Shown: positions 33,819 through 46,209, counted from the first letter of the stretch. The stretch: DNA of 64,000 nt from Peribolospora baueri (GCA_029717555.1 JAMDHS010000053.1:1-64000); one strand, 5' to 3'. A program made the numbers and translations. Notes: generated by a model not told the origin, from the sequence alone.

Positions 33819-36800
33819 ATGACGCCTTCTCCGCCAAGCCAAAGCCGCCCCCCGCACTGCGATCCAGTGACCTTTTCTTGTTTCTGTAGCCTTCTCTCCT
33901 CGCTCTCCCGAATCAAGCGTCGCACGACGACGGCCGATGGTCGCCACCGCTCTTCTTCTCGCCCGGCGGCCTCGGAGAAAACTCCAAAGGCCATCCGCCT
34001 TCTTCGTGAATGGGTGCTCTCTCACGCTTCCTCTGCCTCCTCCTCCTCCTCGCCCTCCCTCGGCGTCCTCTTTTTCCGACTCTTCTTCCCTGAGCACGAC
34101 CTTCGCAGGCGCTATCAGCTCAAGGAGGCGCGCCTCGCAAAGGCGCTCGCCGACGTGCTCGGCGTGAGCACCTCCGAGGGGAGCCGTGGAAGGAGACTCG
34201 TCGAGTGGGATAAGGGAGACGAGTGGTCGAGCCTTTGTGGACATCAAACCGGACCGACACTGCCAGGTCAAGGCGGCTCCGTCGGCTGCTTGGGCCACCA
34301 CGTCAAGGTGATCGTCGCTCAGTCTGTGCGTCTTCCTTCCATCTCTCTTCTTCTTCGGCGGGCGTCCGGGCCGGTCGATGCGATGATGCTACGGACAGGA
34401 CGGGCTGAACGCTTGCCTTGATACGTCCACTTTCCAAGTCGCCAGCATGCCCGCGGACCATGTCATTAGTAGAGGTCGACGCCTTGCTGGACGAGCTGGC
34501 CATGCACTCTCCGTACAGTGCGGGTGAGTGAAGAGCTCTTCGATCCAGACTTTCGATTGGAAGATAGATGACCGAACGAACCGGACCGGACCTTTGAAAT
34601 TTCGCCACTCCCACCGGCAGTCGCCCCTTCGGCTCCCAGGGGACAGTTCGTCATTCTACAGGACCTCTTTATGGACCTCAAGCCGGTCGAGGCTGGATTT
34701 CTGACGCAAATCATCCTTAAAGACCTCAACCCTCTTCTCTACCCTCCTTGTGCGAACGGTGAGACCCCGCCCGTTTTATCCATACCATGGATCGTCTCGT
34801 CTCTTTCTGACCGCATTCTGACGTGCCCCTCCGCCTGCTAGACTCGTCCTCGGCGCTGCTCGACTCCAACGCCGCCTCCCACTTCAAGCTCGACCTTTGG
34901 ACGGCGATGCGCGTCTGGCACCCTTGGATGCCGCATGTCTATCGAGTGTGCGCAGACCTTGATCGAGCGGCGATCCGCATACATGGCATCGGCCGGAATA
35001 CATCTGTCGATCCGACCAGTAGCGTGTGCACGCCCGAGGTCGGGTTCAACGTCGAGGTGCGTGCCTGTGTGCCACTGTGAACGAGTTGGAAATCGTGCCT
35101 TGCCATCCGCAACACCGCTGCTCAGCGCACATAAATCCCTCCGTTCTGCTACCGTCGACTCCAGATACCGAAATGCATCAAAGGACGGTCATGCCTGCAC
35201 GTCGCCAACGTTTTCAGAAGAGCCGGCCCGGTGTGGGCAGAGACCAAGTGTGATGGCGAACGCATGCAGATCCACGTCGACCTTTCGAGGCCGCGAGAGC
35301 GTCAGATCACCATCTTCTCCAAGTCGAAAAGAGACAGCACCGTCGATCGGCTGGACACCCATCCGTGAGTGCGAGCCTGGATACGTATTCGCAGCCAGGC
35401 GCAAGAAGCTGCTAGAGATTGAAACTTGTCGCACCGTTTCCTTCATCCCCCAGGTCGATCCGTGCCGCCCTCTCGCTTCCTCTTTCGCCCGAAGAACTCG
35501 CCTCGCATCCCCTCCTTGCATCCCGCCGTGATTCGAGGCCGCGGAAGAGCCCTGCATGTGCGGCGTCCATCATCGTTGAAGCCGAAATGGTGGCATATGA
35601 CGAGAGCGAGGCTCGTGAAGCCGAGTTCTACCGCATCGCCAGGTTGAAATCTCGTCCGCTTCTGGGCCAGACGTCCTCGACAAGGTGGGTCAGCCGTGTT
35701 CCATGGATTGGTCTGTGCCTCCTCCTCATCCCTCATCCACCTCTCCACGCCTGGTTGGTCACTTCGCCGATGTGGGGCCATCACACAGACGAGCATCCAG
35801 AGCCGACCCAGACTCTCGATATCACCTACAACTCGTGTTCTTCGACATACTCCTGCTGGACGGACGGAGTTTCTTACACGAGCCGTACACCGAACGCAGG
35901 TTGACGTTGGAACATGTCATCAAGGAGATACCAGGCTTTGTGAGCGTTCAGCTTTGCCCGAACACCAGTCACTTTGAACTTTTCCCAACCGTTGGATTTT
36001 CCATCTTGCCGCACCCTGTTTCGGTTGGCTTCGTCCTAAACAGAGCCGTTTCGTAGACAGAGTCCGGCTCGATTTCTCAGGTAGCAAAGACGAGACCTCG
36101 CCGGGTCTTGGGGCTTTGGAACGTCACTTTGCGCTCATGATTGCCCAACGATACGAAGGGCTCGTGCTCAAGGCCGGTCGCTCGACTTACAACGACCCAC
36201 AGTGGCGCTGGGTGAAACTCAAGGTGGGTGCCTGGTGTCCCCGACCCTGGGCAGTTACGGCGGCGCGGGGAGGCGCGCAGAGACGGCCTTTCTGGACGTA
36301 CTTATTCAAGCTGCTCAACGTGACGCTGCAGAGAGATTATATCCCCGGGTTGGGCGATACTGCCGATTTTGCGATCGTCGCCGCGGGATGGGACAAGGAG
36401 AGGGGAAGACTTCTGAATGGTAAGTATCGGCGTGCGAGCCCAGTGAGAGGGAAAAGGACGTTGGTACGGACTCTTAATCATCACTCGGCGCCTTTGCCTT
36501 CGCAGTCGGCCCAAACGTCCTAACGACCTTCTATGTAGGTTGTTTGCGTAATCGGGACGAGTTATTAGTGAACGTGAGTCGATTTAATACAGAAGGCCAC
36601 ATCAGTCATTTTTTGACGGTCATGCTGTTTCCACCCTGTCCGCGACTTCCGCGGTGCAGCCGGCCGAACGTCCCCAGTTTGAGGTCTTCTTCACCGTCAG
36701 TTGGGGACTCTCTCGAGAACGTCTGGAGGAGCTCAACTTTCGCATCCGGGCTCATGAGATCGTCGAGTGGCCACTTCAAGTGAGTCATGCATGCCTTTCA

Positions 36801-38175
36801 GCAGCCAGTGATGTTCGGCTCACCTAAGCTGGTCGTGGTGGCGGTGGTAGAGGGCAAGCTTGGCCTACGATGTCTTCCTCAGCCCCAGTCTTCGTCCGCC
36901 TGTCATCGCTTTCGCGGAACCCATGCTCTTCGAACTTGTTGGTGCGTCATTCACAAAGGTAGGAGGCAAGGTGAGCTTGGCGTCCGCGTGACTTGCTCCT
37001 ATAAAGCAAAAGCACGCCCATTGATCCGTTGTCATTTTCCCATCAAGTATCTCCAACTTCGCTTCCCTAGGATCACGAAAGTGTGGACCGAGTCCGAACG
37101 TGCGTGGCAGGAAGGTCTCACCTTGCAGGAGCTACAGGACGTTGCCACGCGTTCGGTCCATCAACTCGGGGACGCGGACGGCAGCCAAGCAGCATGGGTG
37201 GAGAGATTGAGGTCTGTCGACGAGCAGCATCGACGGGCAGGAACAGTATGTCCGCCGACCAGGCTCTCTGCAAGTTTCAGAGCTTGCGATACTTATGGGG
37301 AGGAGAAGCTGATGCAAGTCGATTTACGACAGCCTTCATCAATGACGACGCCCAGTCCGAGATGCCTGTCAGAAAGGCAAGGGCTTCCGACCGGAGTTCT
37401 TAGTTCTATTATTAACGTCAACGCATCGTCCGACGGAGATGTTACGACAGTGGGTTCAACTTCTTCGCCAACGTCCATCTCCACCTTTATCCCTACTCCG
37501 TCTCCAGTTAAGAAACGTAGGCTCACCCAGCAATCTCGTCGCGACGAGGGTCACCACGGTCCGGCTGGGCCTATCACAAGAATTTCTGCCGCTGGCGCGG
37601 AGCGGCCGACGGCGAGGCCACTTCTCATCATACTGACGCCGCCTTCGTCAAGAGACGCAGCTCCTGCGGTCAACCCGGCCCAGCCAAGCCCATTATGGAT
37701 CTGCGCACGCAAATACTACTTTCACTTAGTGCGCTCTCGCGTCCCGCGCGACGAGCGACGGGCGTTCGCTCTTGCGATTCCTCTGATACGACGGCTCCAC
37801 TCGACAGAGGCGGCACTCATGGCCGCCGGCTACGTTGGAGGAAGCCGCGGCTTATCGTCAACCACTTCCACCCTGGCCGTCGTTCCGCGAGCAGGAGCGA
37901 GCCCTCCTTCACCTTCCCCGGTTGTCCTATTCATGCCTCTGAGTCAAACTCGCGAGGAGGCAAATGCGCTCGTCGACGAGATACGAGAACGACGGACTCT
38001 CTCCACCGTCGGTCCAGCACCTCCTCAGCCTATCCTTATTATCGATTCTGCCGCTCTCTTGGATTTTCGCTCCCTAGCGTCTCGATTCTGTTCTTGGGAC
38101 GGGTGTGCGGATCGCCTCTGTAACTGTATTCTAGAAGCTCTGCCCGGACGAGTTTGGGAACGCATCTTGGTGTGA
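33819..38175 (+). CDS. ATP-dependent DNA ligase, DNA ligase IV-like
   Basis: Seals DNA nicks through an AMP-lysine intermediate; LIG4 enzymes act in non-homologous end joining. At least 12 exons. The N-terminal DNA-binding domain is seen in FFRLFFPEHDLRRRYQLKE and MSLVEVDALLDELAMHSPYS. Motif I is ETKCDGERMQIH, with the adenylated Lys near residue 337. Motif III is LVFFDILLLDG, motif IV EGLVLK, motif V WVKLK, and the OB-fold domain holds RDYIPGLGDTADFAIVAAGW. FPRITKVW closes the catalytic core. The last exon (about 37,050-38,175) encodes a 370-residue tail in which I see no BRCT signature, unlike true LIG4 with its tandem BRCTs. It may be a fungal LIG4 paralogue rather than LIG4. The ATG at 33819 is preferred over one at 33777. 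Total length is about 1,050-1,100 aa. Confidence 0.88.
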
Positions 38176-38555
38176 TGGGGTCCGCGGAGCACGGGGAGCT
38201 CTTGATGCGCGCATGCGTGTCGAAGACATGACCGGCAACAAGTCACAGATCGTCTTGCTCATGCACGAGTGAAACCAACAAGGATTCCAAACGTGATCGT
38301 CACGATGCCCCCGAGTCCGCCGTTCACCTTCTGGAGCCTGGCTGGTAGGAGCTGAGAACCTGAGTGTATGGGTCCCGACGTGACCACTTGCACCACAACG
38401 AACTTTCGTTAATATCACAGGAGCAGAACAGAGTAAAATTGGGACGACGCTTATGATAACATGCTGGTAACTGATGAGTTGCGGAGATGCGGAGATGCAA
38501 GAAGCGGCAAAAGGGGGTCGTCCGGGAGAGGCAGGTCTTGGACCAGAACATGCGT
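38176..38555. other. Convergent 3' flanks of the ligase and ZW10 genes
   Basis: About 380 bp between two stop codons facing each other. No gene or repeat seen. Confidence 0.5.
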
Positions 38556-41500
38556 TCATTGAGGGTGACTTGAAGAAATCTTGTCGATCAGGGACGCTCG
38601 CTTCGGCGAGTCGGCGCTAATGAGTCACAGACCATGAGGAATGAATTGTCAGGTCAGCTTCTTAACGGTGCAACGAATAAGCATCCATATGAGGCTTACA
38701 AGAGCGACCTGATGAGCCGGCATAGTTCGTCTGGCGAAAAGTCGATGAGCGCGCCAGTCTCGAAGAGATCTGAAGAGGAGGCAATGTGATGAGCGCTCGG
38801 ACCGACCGCTGCCATTAAAATACGGACCGCTGGGAAACTCACAGCCGATGTCGACCAAGGAGCCGGTCAGAATCTCCGCCAAATAACTCATCTTGAACCA
38901 GTGAGGGACGAAGAACGCGACCGTGGACTGTTTGCCTTCCTCTATGACGAAGAGGGTCTCCAAAGATTCTAGTGATCGACACAGGTCGCTGAGCTTGTGA
39001 GATTCTGCTTCACCGATGTCTGGAATGGCCTCGATGTCGGAAATGATCCTATCTAGAGAAGCATCAACCAGCCGGCCTATGGCCTGGTAGTGCAGGTCCG
39101 AGGGCAGCACAGACTAGTAGTGATGAAAGCAATAGTTCAATCACCATTAGCGTCTTGACGTAATTTTCATCACGCTTACGATGTAAGGTTTGATGTCAAT
39201 TCTCTTCCACGCTCACCTTCCACACAGATGCAAGGCGGTGCAGACTGTGCGAGAGCTGTTTCAGCGCTCGATCGCTGGCCTTGAACCGTTGCTCAATGTT
39301 CGCATCAACGAAACCTCCCGCTTCATCCAGGCACTCCATAAGAACTTTGGTTTGCAGCGTCTGGGACGACACGTGTCGTTTGGATGGATGCGACGTCAGG
39401 TACTAGCCGGACTACTGCGACAGCAAAGCAGCTGGGAAACTCACGATTTGGGTATCGTACCACCTCGTTCCCAGCAACTTTACCCTCGCCGCCCTATCAC
39501 TCAGCTTGACACCGTGAGAACCAGGGCCACCGTCAAAAGGGAATTGGACATGGGAGCTTGCAGATTCGATCGCCTCAAGCTCTCTTGAGAGGAAGTCACA
39601 ATCGTTGTGAAACTGCATCGCGAGCGCAGGAACGTTGTTCAGGATTTCCTCATGCACGACCGGGAGGATGGCCTGGTACAGGTCGAAGACGTCGAGGAAG
39701 GCGCGGTACAGCGTCGCCGCGCTGCTTCTGAGCGTTCGATCATCCCCACTAATGGCATTGAATAGCGAACAAAGAGAAGTGAGCGGAGCGAAACTGGACA
39801 TTTCAGCACAGGCTAGTCTCACCTCGAATCCAGGATGAAGACAACATCGTTGAGAATAGATAGTGCGGTAGATACGATCTCCTTCGACCGAATCGATATG
39901 GTATATTGTTCTTTGACTGGAGAAGGGGACGATGACTCCAGACCGGGGGCGGAACGCGGAGAGGTTGAAAGATTCGTTGCTGGTGCTCCGCCTTGAAAAT
40001 CCGCGGACGTTTGCTCCTCCGGCATGGAAAGAGGCTCCGGAACTGCCTCGTCGAGGCCCCATCCATCCTCCTCCTCCATCTCCGTAGAGGGTTGTCCGAC
40101 GTTGGGAGATTCCAACGCTGTCTTGCCGGAACCTGATCCGACCTCCTCCTTCCGCATCTCAGCTCGGCCTCCAGCATCTCGTTGTGGAGGTGCAGTCGAG
40201 GCGCCAGCACCTCCCAGGGAACCGTCGACGCGCCCTTTCTGCGCGGAAGTCCGTGCCACGACCATGAATGACCACCTCTCCCCTTCCACCTTCCACCTCT
40301 CGCCTTCCCATGCCTCGCCCAACAACATCTCCCGCACCCGACTGAGAACTTCTCTCCTCTTTTTCTCCGCAAAATGCATACCGATGTGCGCGGAGAAATG
40401 GCTTAGCGGTTGGAGCTCCGGGTCGGGCCTGCCCCACTCGTTCACCGAGTCCACGTCGCCCGCCTCCGAGTCTCCTCCGTCCACCGACAAGTCCACGCTG
40501 GCGGTCCTCGTACGGGTGAAAGACATTTGACTCTCCGCGCGCGGGATCATGAGCTCTGGCCGCGGCGCCCATCCGAGGACTTGCATCTCGCGCTCGAAAG
40601 AGACAGCTTTCTTGGCGAGCGTCTTGAGCCGTGGCAGCTCCTCTACCGTCGTCGGTATTTGCGGCTCTAAATACCGGGTCAAGGTCGCGGAAGAAACGTC
40701 TGGACCGAGGAGAAAGGCGAAGGAGGTCTGGAGCTGCGAGGAAGAACTGAACGAAGGGCCGGACGAGTCCCGCGTACTGGAGAACAGAGAGACAGCCAAG
40801 AATTTGAACAATCGGAGCAGAGCGTCGAGGGGTGTTTTCGGGGGGTCTTGGCCCTCGCCTTCCTCATCGAAGCCCCAGCCCTCGACCTCCTTCCATGCCA
40901 AGCGTGCCGAACGACCACCTTTGCGACTCCACCCTTCCTCGTCGTGTCCGTCTGCAGGCTCGGGCTCCTCCTCCACGATGACCTCCACCTGAGACGTTTG
41001 GTAAGGCCCAACTGGGGTGTCTAAGATGGGAAGGATAAAGCGCTTCAGAAGTGAGGACTTGAGGGAGAGCAGGCGAGGCGTTAGGTGACCACGGGCAGAC
41101 AGGCTCGAGAGAAGAGCAGAAAGGGGGATGAGCGCGGGGGAGCTGGGCGTGACTAGCGGCCGTCAAGCAAAGCAAACGTTAATCAGGTTGATCTGCACAT
41201 CCGATCAATTCAGCCAATGCGACCCACCTTGGACCTCCGAGTAGATGGTCAACGTCGTTGATCCTTCCAGCGTCCCAAACACGATCGCCCGATCCCAAGC
41301 ATCAATCAGCCTCTCATCCGCCTTGTCTCGCACGGTCTCTAGACGGGCTTCCAGCTCGCCCCAAATCTTAGTCTCGGCGATCCAGATGTCCGCGTCGTCC
41401 TGCCAATGTTTGGCCGCGTCAAAAACAGATCGAGCGTCCGGCCACGAGGAGACCGCCTCCTCCAGTTGTCCTTGCTCAAGAAGCTCCTCGAGTCGCTCAA

Positions 41501-42094
41501 GGGTCAAAGCACATCGTTGCAAACGGGAGATGCCGTCAAGAATGAAAATGGAATGAGAGCTGCGTTGCAGGACGGCCGAGTGCGCTTGTATCTGGGACAA
41601 GAGGGAAGGGGTAAAACCGAGCTGCAGCCGACGGCGGAGGATAAAAGGCGAAACGAGATAAAAGCTTAGCGAGCAACCTGTACCAACGCCGCAACATCGT
41701 AAAGACACTCACCTCTGGGCTGTCTATTCGGCTATCGAGCTCCGCAACGCTCTGCGAAAGATCCGCGAGCGTCAGAGACGTCCGCACCGATGCTTGCGCT
41801 TGGCGCCGGAAGGATGGAAGGTCGGAGTGAACACGAGCGTGAATACGATGCTGTTGCAAGGAGAAGAAGCCAAAGGAAGGATGGGTCAGGTCGTACCCAT
41901 CATCCCTGCGCGGAGCAGGCAGACCGCACCTTGACGTCTTCGATCGCCTCGTTCAACCTCTGAACGTGCGAAGCGATGGACGGGCCTCCGCTCGTGACGT
42001 CTGCGCCGATTCCGTCAAGGAACCGGCCCACATCAAAGACGGTCCTTGCCCGCTCGTGCGGTATCAAGGGTGAAGCGGTCGCCGTCGTCGCCAT
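38556..42094 (-). CDS. ZW10: ZW10 homologue (Dsl1/RZZ tethering subunit)
   Basis: ZW10 proteins serve Golgi-to-ER vesicle tethering (Dsl1/NRZ complex) and, in animals, the kinetochore checkpoint. The protein starts MATTATASPLIPHERARTVF at the ATG at 42094. The N-terminal third is helical (ASHVQRLNEAIEDVK, LTLADLSQSVAELDSRIDSP). A long middle exon (about 39,830-40,990) is acidic and Ser-rich. The C-terminal half has the ZW10 pattern: LYRAFLDVFDLYQAILP, ALAMQFHNDCDFLSRELE, HWFKMSYLAEILTGSLVDIG. The last 13 codons (from SLF|ADSPKRASLIDKI) come from a final exon ending at the TGA at 38556-38558. This matches the family's LFADS..R...I ending and shows that the TAA at the exon edge is not the true stop. 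Estimated length is about 850 aa. Confidence 0.86.
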
Positions 42095-42405
42095 CAGTGC
42101 GCGCTTGCCGTCGTCGTTCGAGAGAACCAAGCCGCCATGGCACAGCGCTCGAGCCAGCGAGCCGGCAGTGCCTTCCAGCCCCCGCGCTCACACAGGACCA
42201 GATGGAGAGGCGTGGGAATATTCCCCTGCTGCGGCGCTGCGGCAACGCGGCGAATTCATTCACCTTCACGCGACTCCATTAACATCTAGATGATCTCACG
42301 CCGCATTTCTTCCGATCACTACTAACTGCGAAGGATTCGGCAAGGACGATGAAGGCGACCAAAAAGGCGTCGGCATCGGTAAAGATAAAAACAGACCAAA
42401 CTCAC
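42095..42405. other. 5' flank of ZW10 and probable left inversion breakpoint
   Basis: 311 bp between the ZW10 start and the splice donor of the minus-strand CLR2 exon. It should hold the ZW10 promoter and part of a former CLR2 intron (GTGAGTTTGGTCTG read on the minus strand at 42405). I see no long inverted repeat with the other side that would explain the inversion. Confidence 0.45.
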
Positions 42406-42664
42406 CACTCGGGACGCCCATCCTTTTCGCCATTTTGGCTCCGACTTTGTTGAGCCAGACGAGCGTGGTGGGGTCGTTGTGAGAGACAGGGTGATAGTAG
42501 TTGACTTGACCCTCGGCGTCAGGAGTGGGGTCAAGATTAGGAGGGCGATCGGTAGAATCACCATCAGTGCGAGGAAAGACAACTTCAACCCCGTGGAGGC
42601 TAAGCCTCGCCCTGAGGGCAGCATCGTCGCCGGCCGAAGGACGTGCTTCGTTTGGATGCTCCAT
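42406..42664 (-). pseudogene. CLR2: CLR2-type silencing gene, exon 1, on the wrong strand
   Basis: A minus-strand frame from the ATG at 42664 (MEHPNEARPSAGDD) to a GTGAGT donor at 42405. It carries the N-terminal signature I associate with basidiomycete cryptic-loci-regulator 2 proteins: VVFPRTDGDSTDRPPN, GQVNYYHPV, WLNKVGAKMAKRMGVPS. It ends in phase 1 (AGT G). The exon that should follow (SEVKYRLRSFPAKYQLYYHR) is on the plus strand at 42930 and begins in exactly the matching phase. On its own strand the frame runs on into 20-30 random residues and stops. So exon 1 looks inverted relative to the rest. Clr2 in fission yeast is part of the SHREC histone deacetylase complex. Confidence 0.72.
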
Positions 42665-42929
42665 TGGTCTTGGACGTATCCCGAAGGCGTTCCCCAGCGA
42701 CGAGGGACACTCCAGCCTTGGGCTTTCAGCCAGGTATATAGGAAATGATGCCAAGGCGAAGGTGAGGGCGCGATGGCAACGAGGAGACCGCGCGAATTGG
42801 CCGTTCGGAGCCTCCTCTGGCTCTGGCTGGTGGCCACGTTCGAAACTGTTCCCGTGTGACCCACCCTACGCGTGACCGGAGCTGATGGATGCCTACCTGG
42901 ACGCATTTCGCTCTTCCTTCCAGCTTCAG

Positions 42930-45473
42930 AAGTCAAGTACAGGCTTCGGTCCTTCCCGGCCAAATATCAGCTTTACTACCACCGCAAGGGTCCCAAACAG
43001 AATCCAAAGCATGACGTCTATCTCTACGGTGCGTCACTACACCTTTTGCCACATACGGTCGTGTCCGTAGTAATCCTGTAGCTACGCTCACTCTCGCGAC
43101 GGATCCGTCACCTTTCTCATCATGAAGGCTGTCCAGGGAAGCACTTTCGGTCGCCCTCCGAATTCTTCGATCATGCCTAGTGGCTTCTCACGGACGAGTC
43201 CTTGAATCCCGAAAACTGTGGTTGCAAGTACGACAAAGGCACTGGCTGGGCAAAGATACGCGGGGCCAAGAATATTGGTGGTACACGTCACAACGCACGT
43301 CAGGGCCGTCCAGGCAACGTGCTCTCGGAGCACCACGCCAATGTTCGCCCGGCGCAGCCCGTTTACAGAGTCGGAACCGCTGCACCGTTCCAGAAGAAGG
43401 AGCGCGACCGCGAGATCCGTCGCGATGGGATCGGCTACCGCAAGGCCGAGCTCGTCTGGGTTCGATTAGACGAATCCGTTGTAAGCGAGAACGGCGCCAA
43501 CAAGGAAGGGGATGATGCCGACGACGATAGGTGGCCTCTCATCGGTGAAGGCGGTCGCATCACTCACTGGCCTGCGATCATCCAGGACACCGTGCTGCTC
43601 TGCGACCCTGCTCCCTCGCCCTCGGCTCGGACTACATCTTCCACTTCAACTCCTCGAACTATCCAGAGAACATGCTACACCTGCCTCCTGCTCGGCACGC
43701 GGGACAACATCGAGCGCTTCAACGATCAGATTCGGCCATGGTTGTCGATGTCGGTCAGCATTGGCCTCTTACAAGAGTCTCATGCACGGCTTCCTTCGCT
43801 CAAGGACAAAGTATTTCTGAAGTGTCCGCGCACGCCCTACTTCAGCATCTTCAATAAGCCAAAGGAAGCGACCTCCAACCAAATTAGCCGGTCTCCTCTC
43901 AAGTCGTTCCAAGACTGTTTGCTACCGTTCATCCTCGGTGTCCAGTACGCCACGGAGGTCTCCCGCGTCTACACGTTTTTTGGCGAGTTCAACATCCCAG
44001 GAAAGCACTTCTCAAGCCCTTTGCCCGCCGATGCGACCGACGCAGAAAAGGCGGAAAACGAAAAGGCGAATGAAGCCTTGCACTAAAATTTGGGTGGGAG
44101 AAGTCGTGCGGCTGCGAATCTCTGAGGATCGTGTTCCCCAGCTCCGCCGTCTCCTCAAGAGATTTTCGAAACCTTTGTCCAGCAAGGCGCGCGACGATGC
44201 GGACGCGATGGAAATCAGCGACGACGAGGACAACGAATTGAACGAGGACAATACCCTTCATAGGGCTTCCTTCGTTGTGGACGTGAACGCCATGTACCGC
44301 GTCAACGGAACGGCGAAGCTGGCTGGCGATCTTTACGAAGTGGTCGAAGGGGCTCAAGAAGGCGGGTCCCAGCCTGGCACGTCCGGCGCCGGTTCCGCGT
44401 CAACGTCTTCCCATTCGGCCTTCAGGGGCAGATATGGCGATGGATTATACACCTCCAGGGATTCGTCCGTCGCCTTGATTCCTTCAACGCTCCTCCTCCC
44501 CGGCCCCGACGCACCCAAGGACACGCATCTCCAGCTGATGAGCCACCCCGAGCACGAATTTATTGTCGACATCAACGACCTGGCCGGTCGTTACTACCCG
44601 AAACTATCTTCACGTTTTGATTTGGGCCTCTCGAAGCAGATGAAGGCGGCGGCGAACCTACCCGACTATGAATGGACGGAGAAGGATTCGGCCAAGGCGT
44701 TCAAGTTGGGCTGCCTCGGTTACCTTTCGGGGAGCGAGAGGTTCATGCCGTGCGAAAAGCACGTACCAAGTCGGTACGATGCGGTCAAGGACAGCGAGAC
44801 CACTTGTCTCAAGGTGATGGTAAGTATGGCGACGTTTCCTCTGGTCGCTGCTTGGAGCATAACGCATCTTGAAGTACGGATTTCCGTTCAGGTCGCCGCG
44901 CTGCATGGGGGGGACGAGGACGACAACCTTGACGACAATATGGGTGTAGACGCGCCTTCTGACGCGCTCATTCCGAACGGGAGAAAAAGCAACTCGGGCG
45001 CGGATGTCGGAAACGCCGGTGACAGAATAATGGCTGCAGAGACGTCAGATGCCTCGAAAACGGATGTGACTGTCTCTCCCCTCGCCAAGCGTGGCCATGG
45101 CGCTGGCGGGCGGAGTAGCTTGTCAGAAGCCACCAAGTCGGTGCCGTCTGACGTGAGGAGAACGCCGTCGCCGGATAGACCGCGTTCATCTGGCGACGCA
45201 CCCACTGCCACCCGAAGTGCAGCGGCATGTGCGGAGGAGCTCGCCTTCGTCCAGCAGAGCGGAGATAGTCCGCCCTCATTCGCCAATGCAGCAGCAGAAG
45301 CTGAAGCGAAAAGGGTCCGACCTCGCCGTTGCTCTCAGCCCGGTCTATCTGTCCAACGCCGGTCAATCTCGTTCTCGCCCATCACATGGTCAGGACCATG
45401 CCGGAGGTCTGGCCGCCGCGTCCAACAAGGCCAGGCATTCCAGTTCTACAGAGAAGAGAAGGAGGGTAGATGA
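42930..45473 (+). pseudogene. CLR2: CLR2-type silencing gene, body, disabled
   Basis: Exon 2 (42930-43028, YRLRSFPAKYQLYYHRKG to DVYLYG) splices to an exon reading GKHFRSPSEFFDHA, then an in-frame TAG at 43178-43180, then WLLTDESLNPENCGCKYDKG. Both sides of the stop belong to one conserved Clr2 block, where a Leu codon is expected. The frame then runs through ELVWVRLDESV, RITHWPAIIQD and YTCLLLGTRDNIERFNDQI to about 44,086. There it ends in TAA and continues in the next frame (KIWVGEVVRLRISED), across a CACTAAAATTT run at about 44,082. The remainder includes an acidic stretch and PEHEFIVDINDLAGRYYPKL. A further frame change near 45,300 is possible, since KRKGSDLAVALSPVYLSNAG in another frame looks more natural. 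The gene lacks a promoter-proximal exon on its own strand. Confidence 0.72.
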
Positions 45474-46209
45474 TGAGCGTGACAGGTTCCCCTGGGCGTG
45501 ACCTGGCGCTGTATGGTTGGAGTACATTCGGTTGCATAGATTCCCTCTCGATTAATCTCCTCGGCCCCTCCGGTCTGTACGTGTCGTCACGTTTTTTTTT
45601 GTCCTACTGTGCTCCCGTCGTCTATCATCCACGTCCTCGGCAGTTTTTTTCTGTTTCCGACGATGCTTCGATCTCGATACTCCGCCTTCTTCTTCGCTGT
45701 TCGTTTCACGATGCTTCTCTCATCGCAATTCACCATCGCAAGTTGTTTGTCGTCTTGTACTTTACCGTCCATCCTTCTTGCATCTATTTCAATGTGTTTG
45801 GATTCCCGAGGCGACTGCCGGAAGAGAGTCGCCGTCGATCAATCAGGAACGCTCCGTCGAATCATCATTTGCAATGGTATACATCCCCCATTGTTCCCCT
45901 TACGTACTCACATGTACTGGTACATGTAACTCATCCTAGCCCCTACCGTATTTCATTTCCAACTGTTTTCGTCTCTTCGGCTCGTTTCCTCCTTACCGCT
46001 TCGACTCTTTTCCCTTCCTCCCCTTCGGCTCGTTTCCTTCCCTCGAACTCCCCTGTATATAAGGGCGAGCCCCCGAGGCATCCCCAAGAAAAAGCCTCCA
46101 CTTCCAAATCGATTTAGCTAGCCTCCGATCTACTCCCAGTTCGCTTCCACCACACCATCTCACTCGCTCACGAGCCCTGCTTCCACTCCGTCCCCGATCA
46201 GCGGCGGAT
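45474..46209 (+). promoter_or_regulatory. Intergenic region with TATA box before the 46,210 gene
   Basis: A good TATATAAG box lies at 46,056-46,063, about 150 bp before the next ATG. T-rich runs lie at about 45,592 and 45,643. Frames here (for example 45470-46117) are Ser/Phe-rich and have no family signature. Confidence 0.55.

Noticed and set aside
33059-34301. Minus-strand frames of 241 and 226 codons over the ligase start
   Set aside because: The plus strand here encodes clear ligase DNA-binding-domain sequence, so these are shadows.
42322-42963. 213-codon minus-strand frame overlapping the inverted CLR2 exon
   Set aside because: It lies one frame away from the exon carrying the Clr2-like motifs and contains no recognisable sequence.
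30440-45473. Poor assembly quality as the general cause of the broken frames
   Set aside because: MAK16, the ligase and ZW10, lying between the two broken genes, join across many exons without any frame error.
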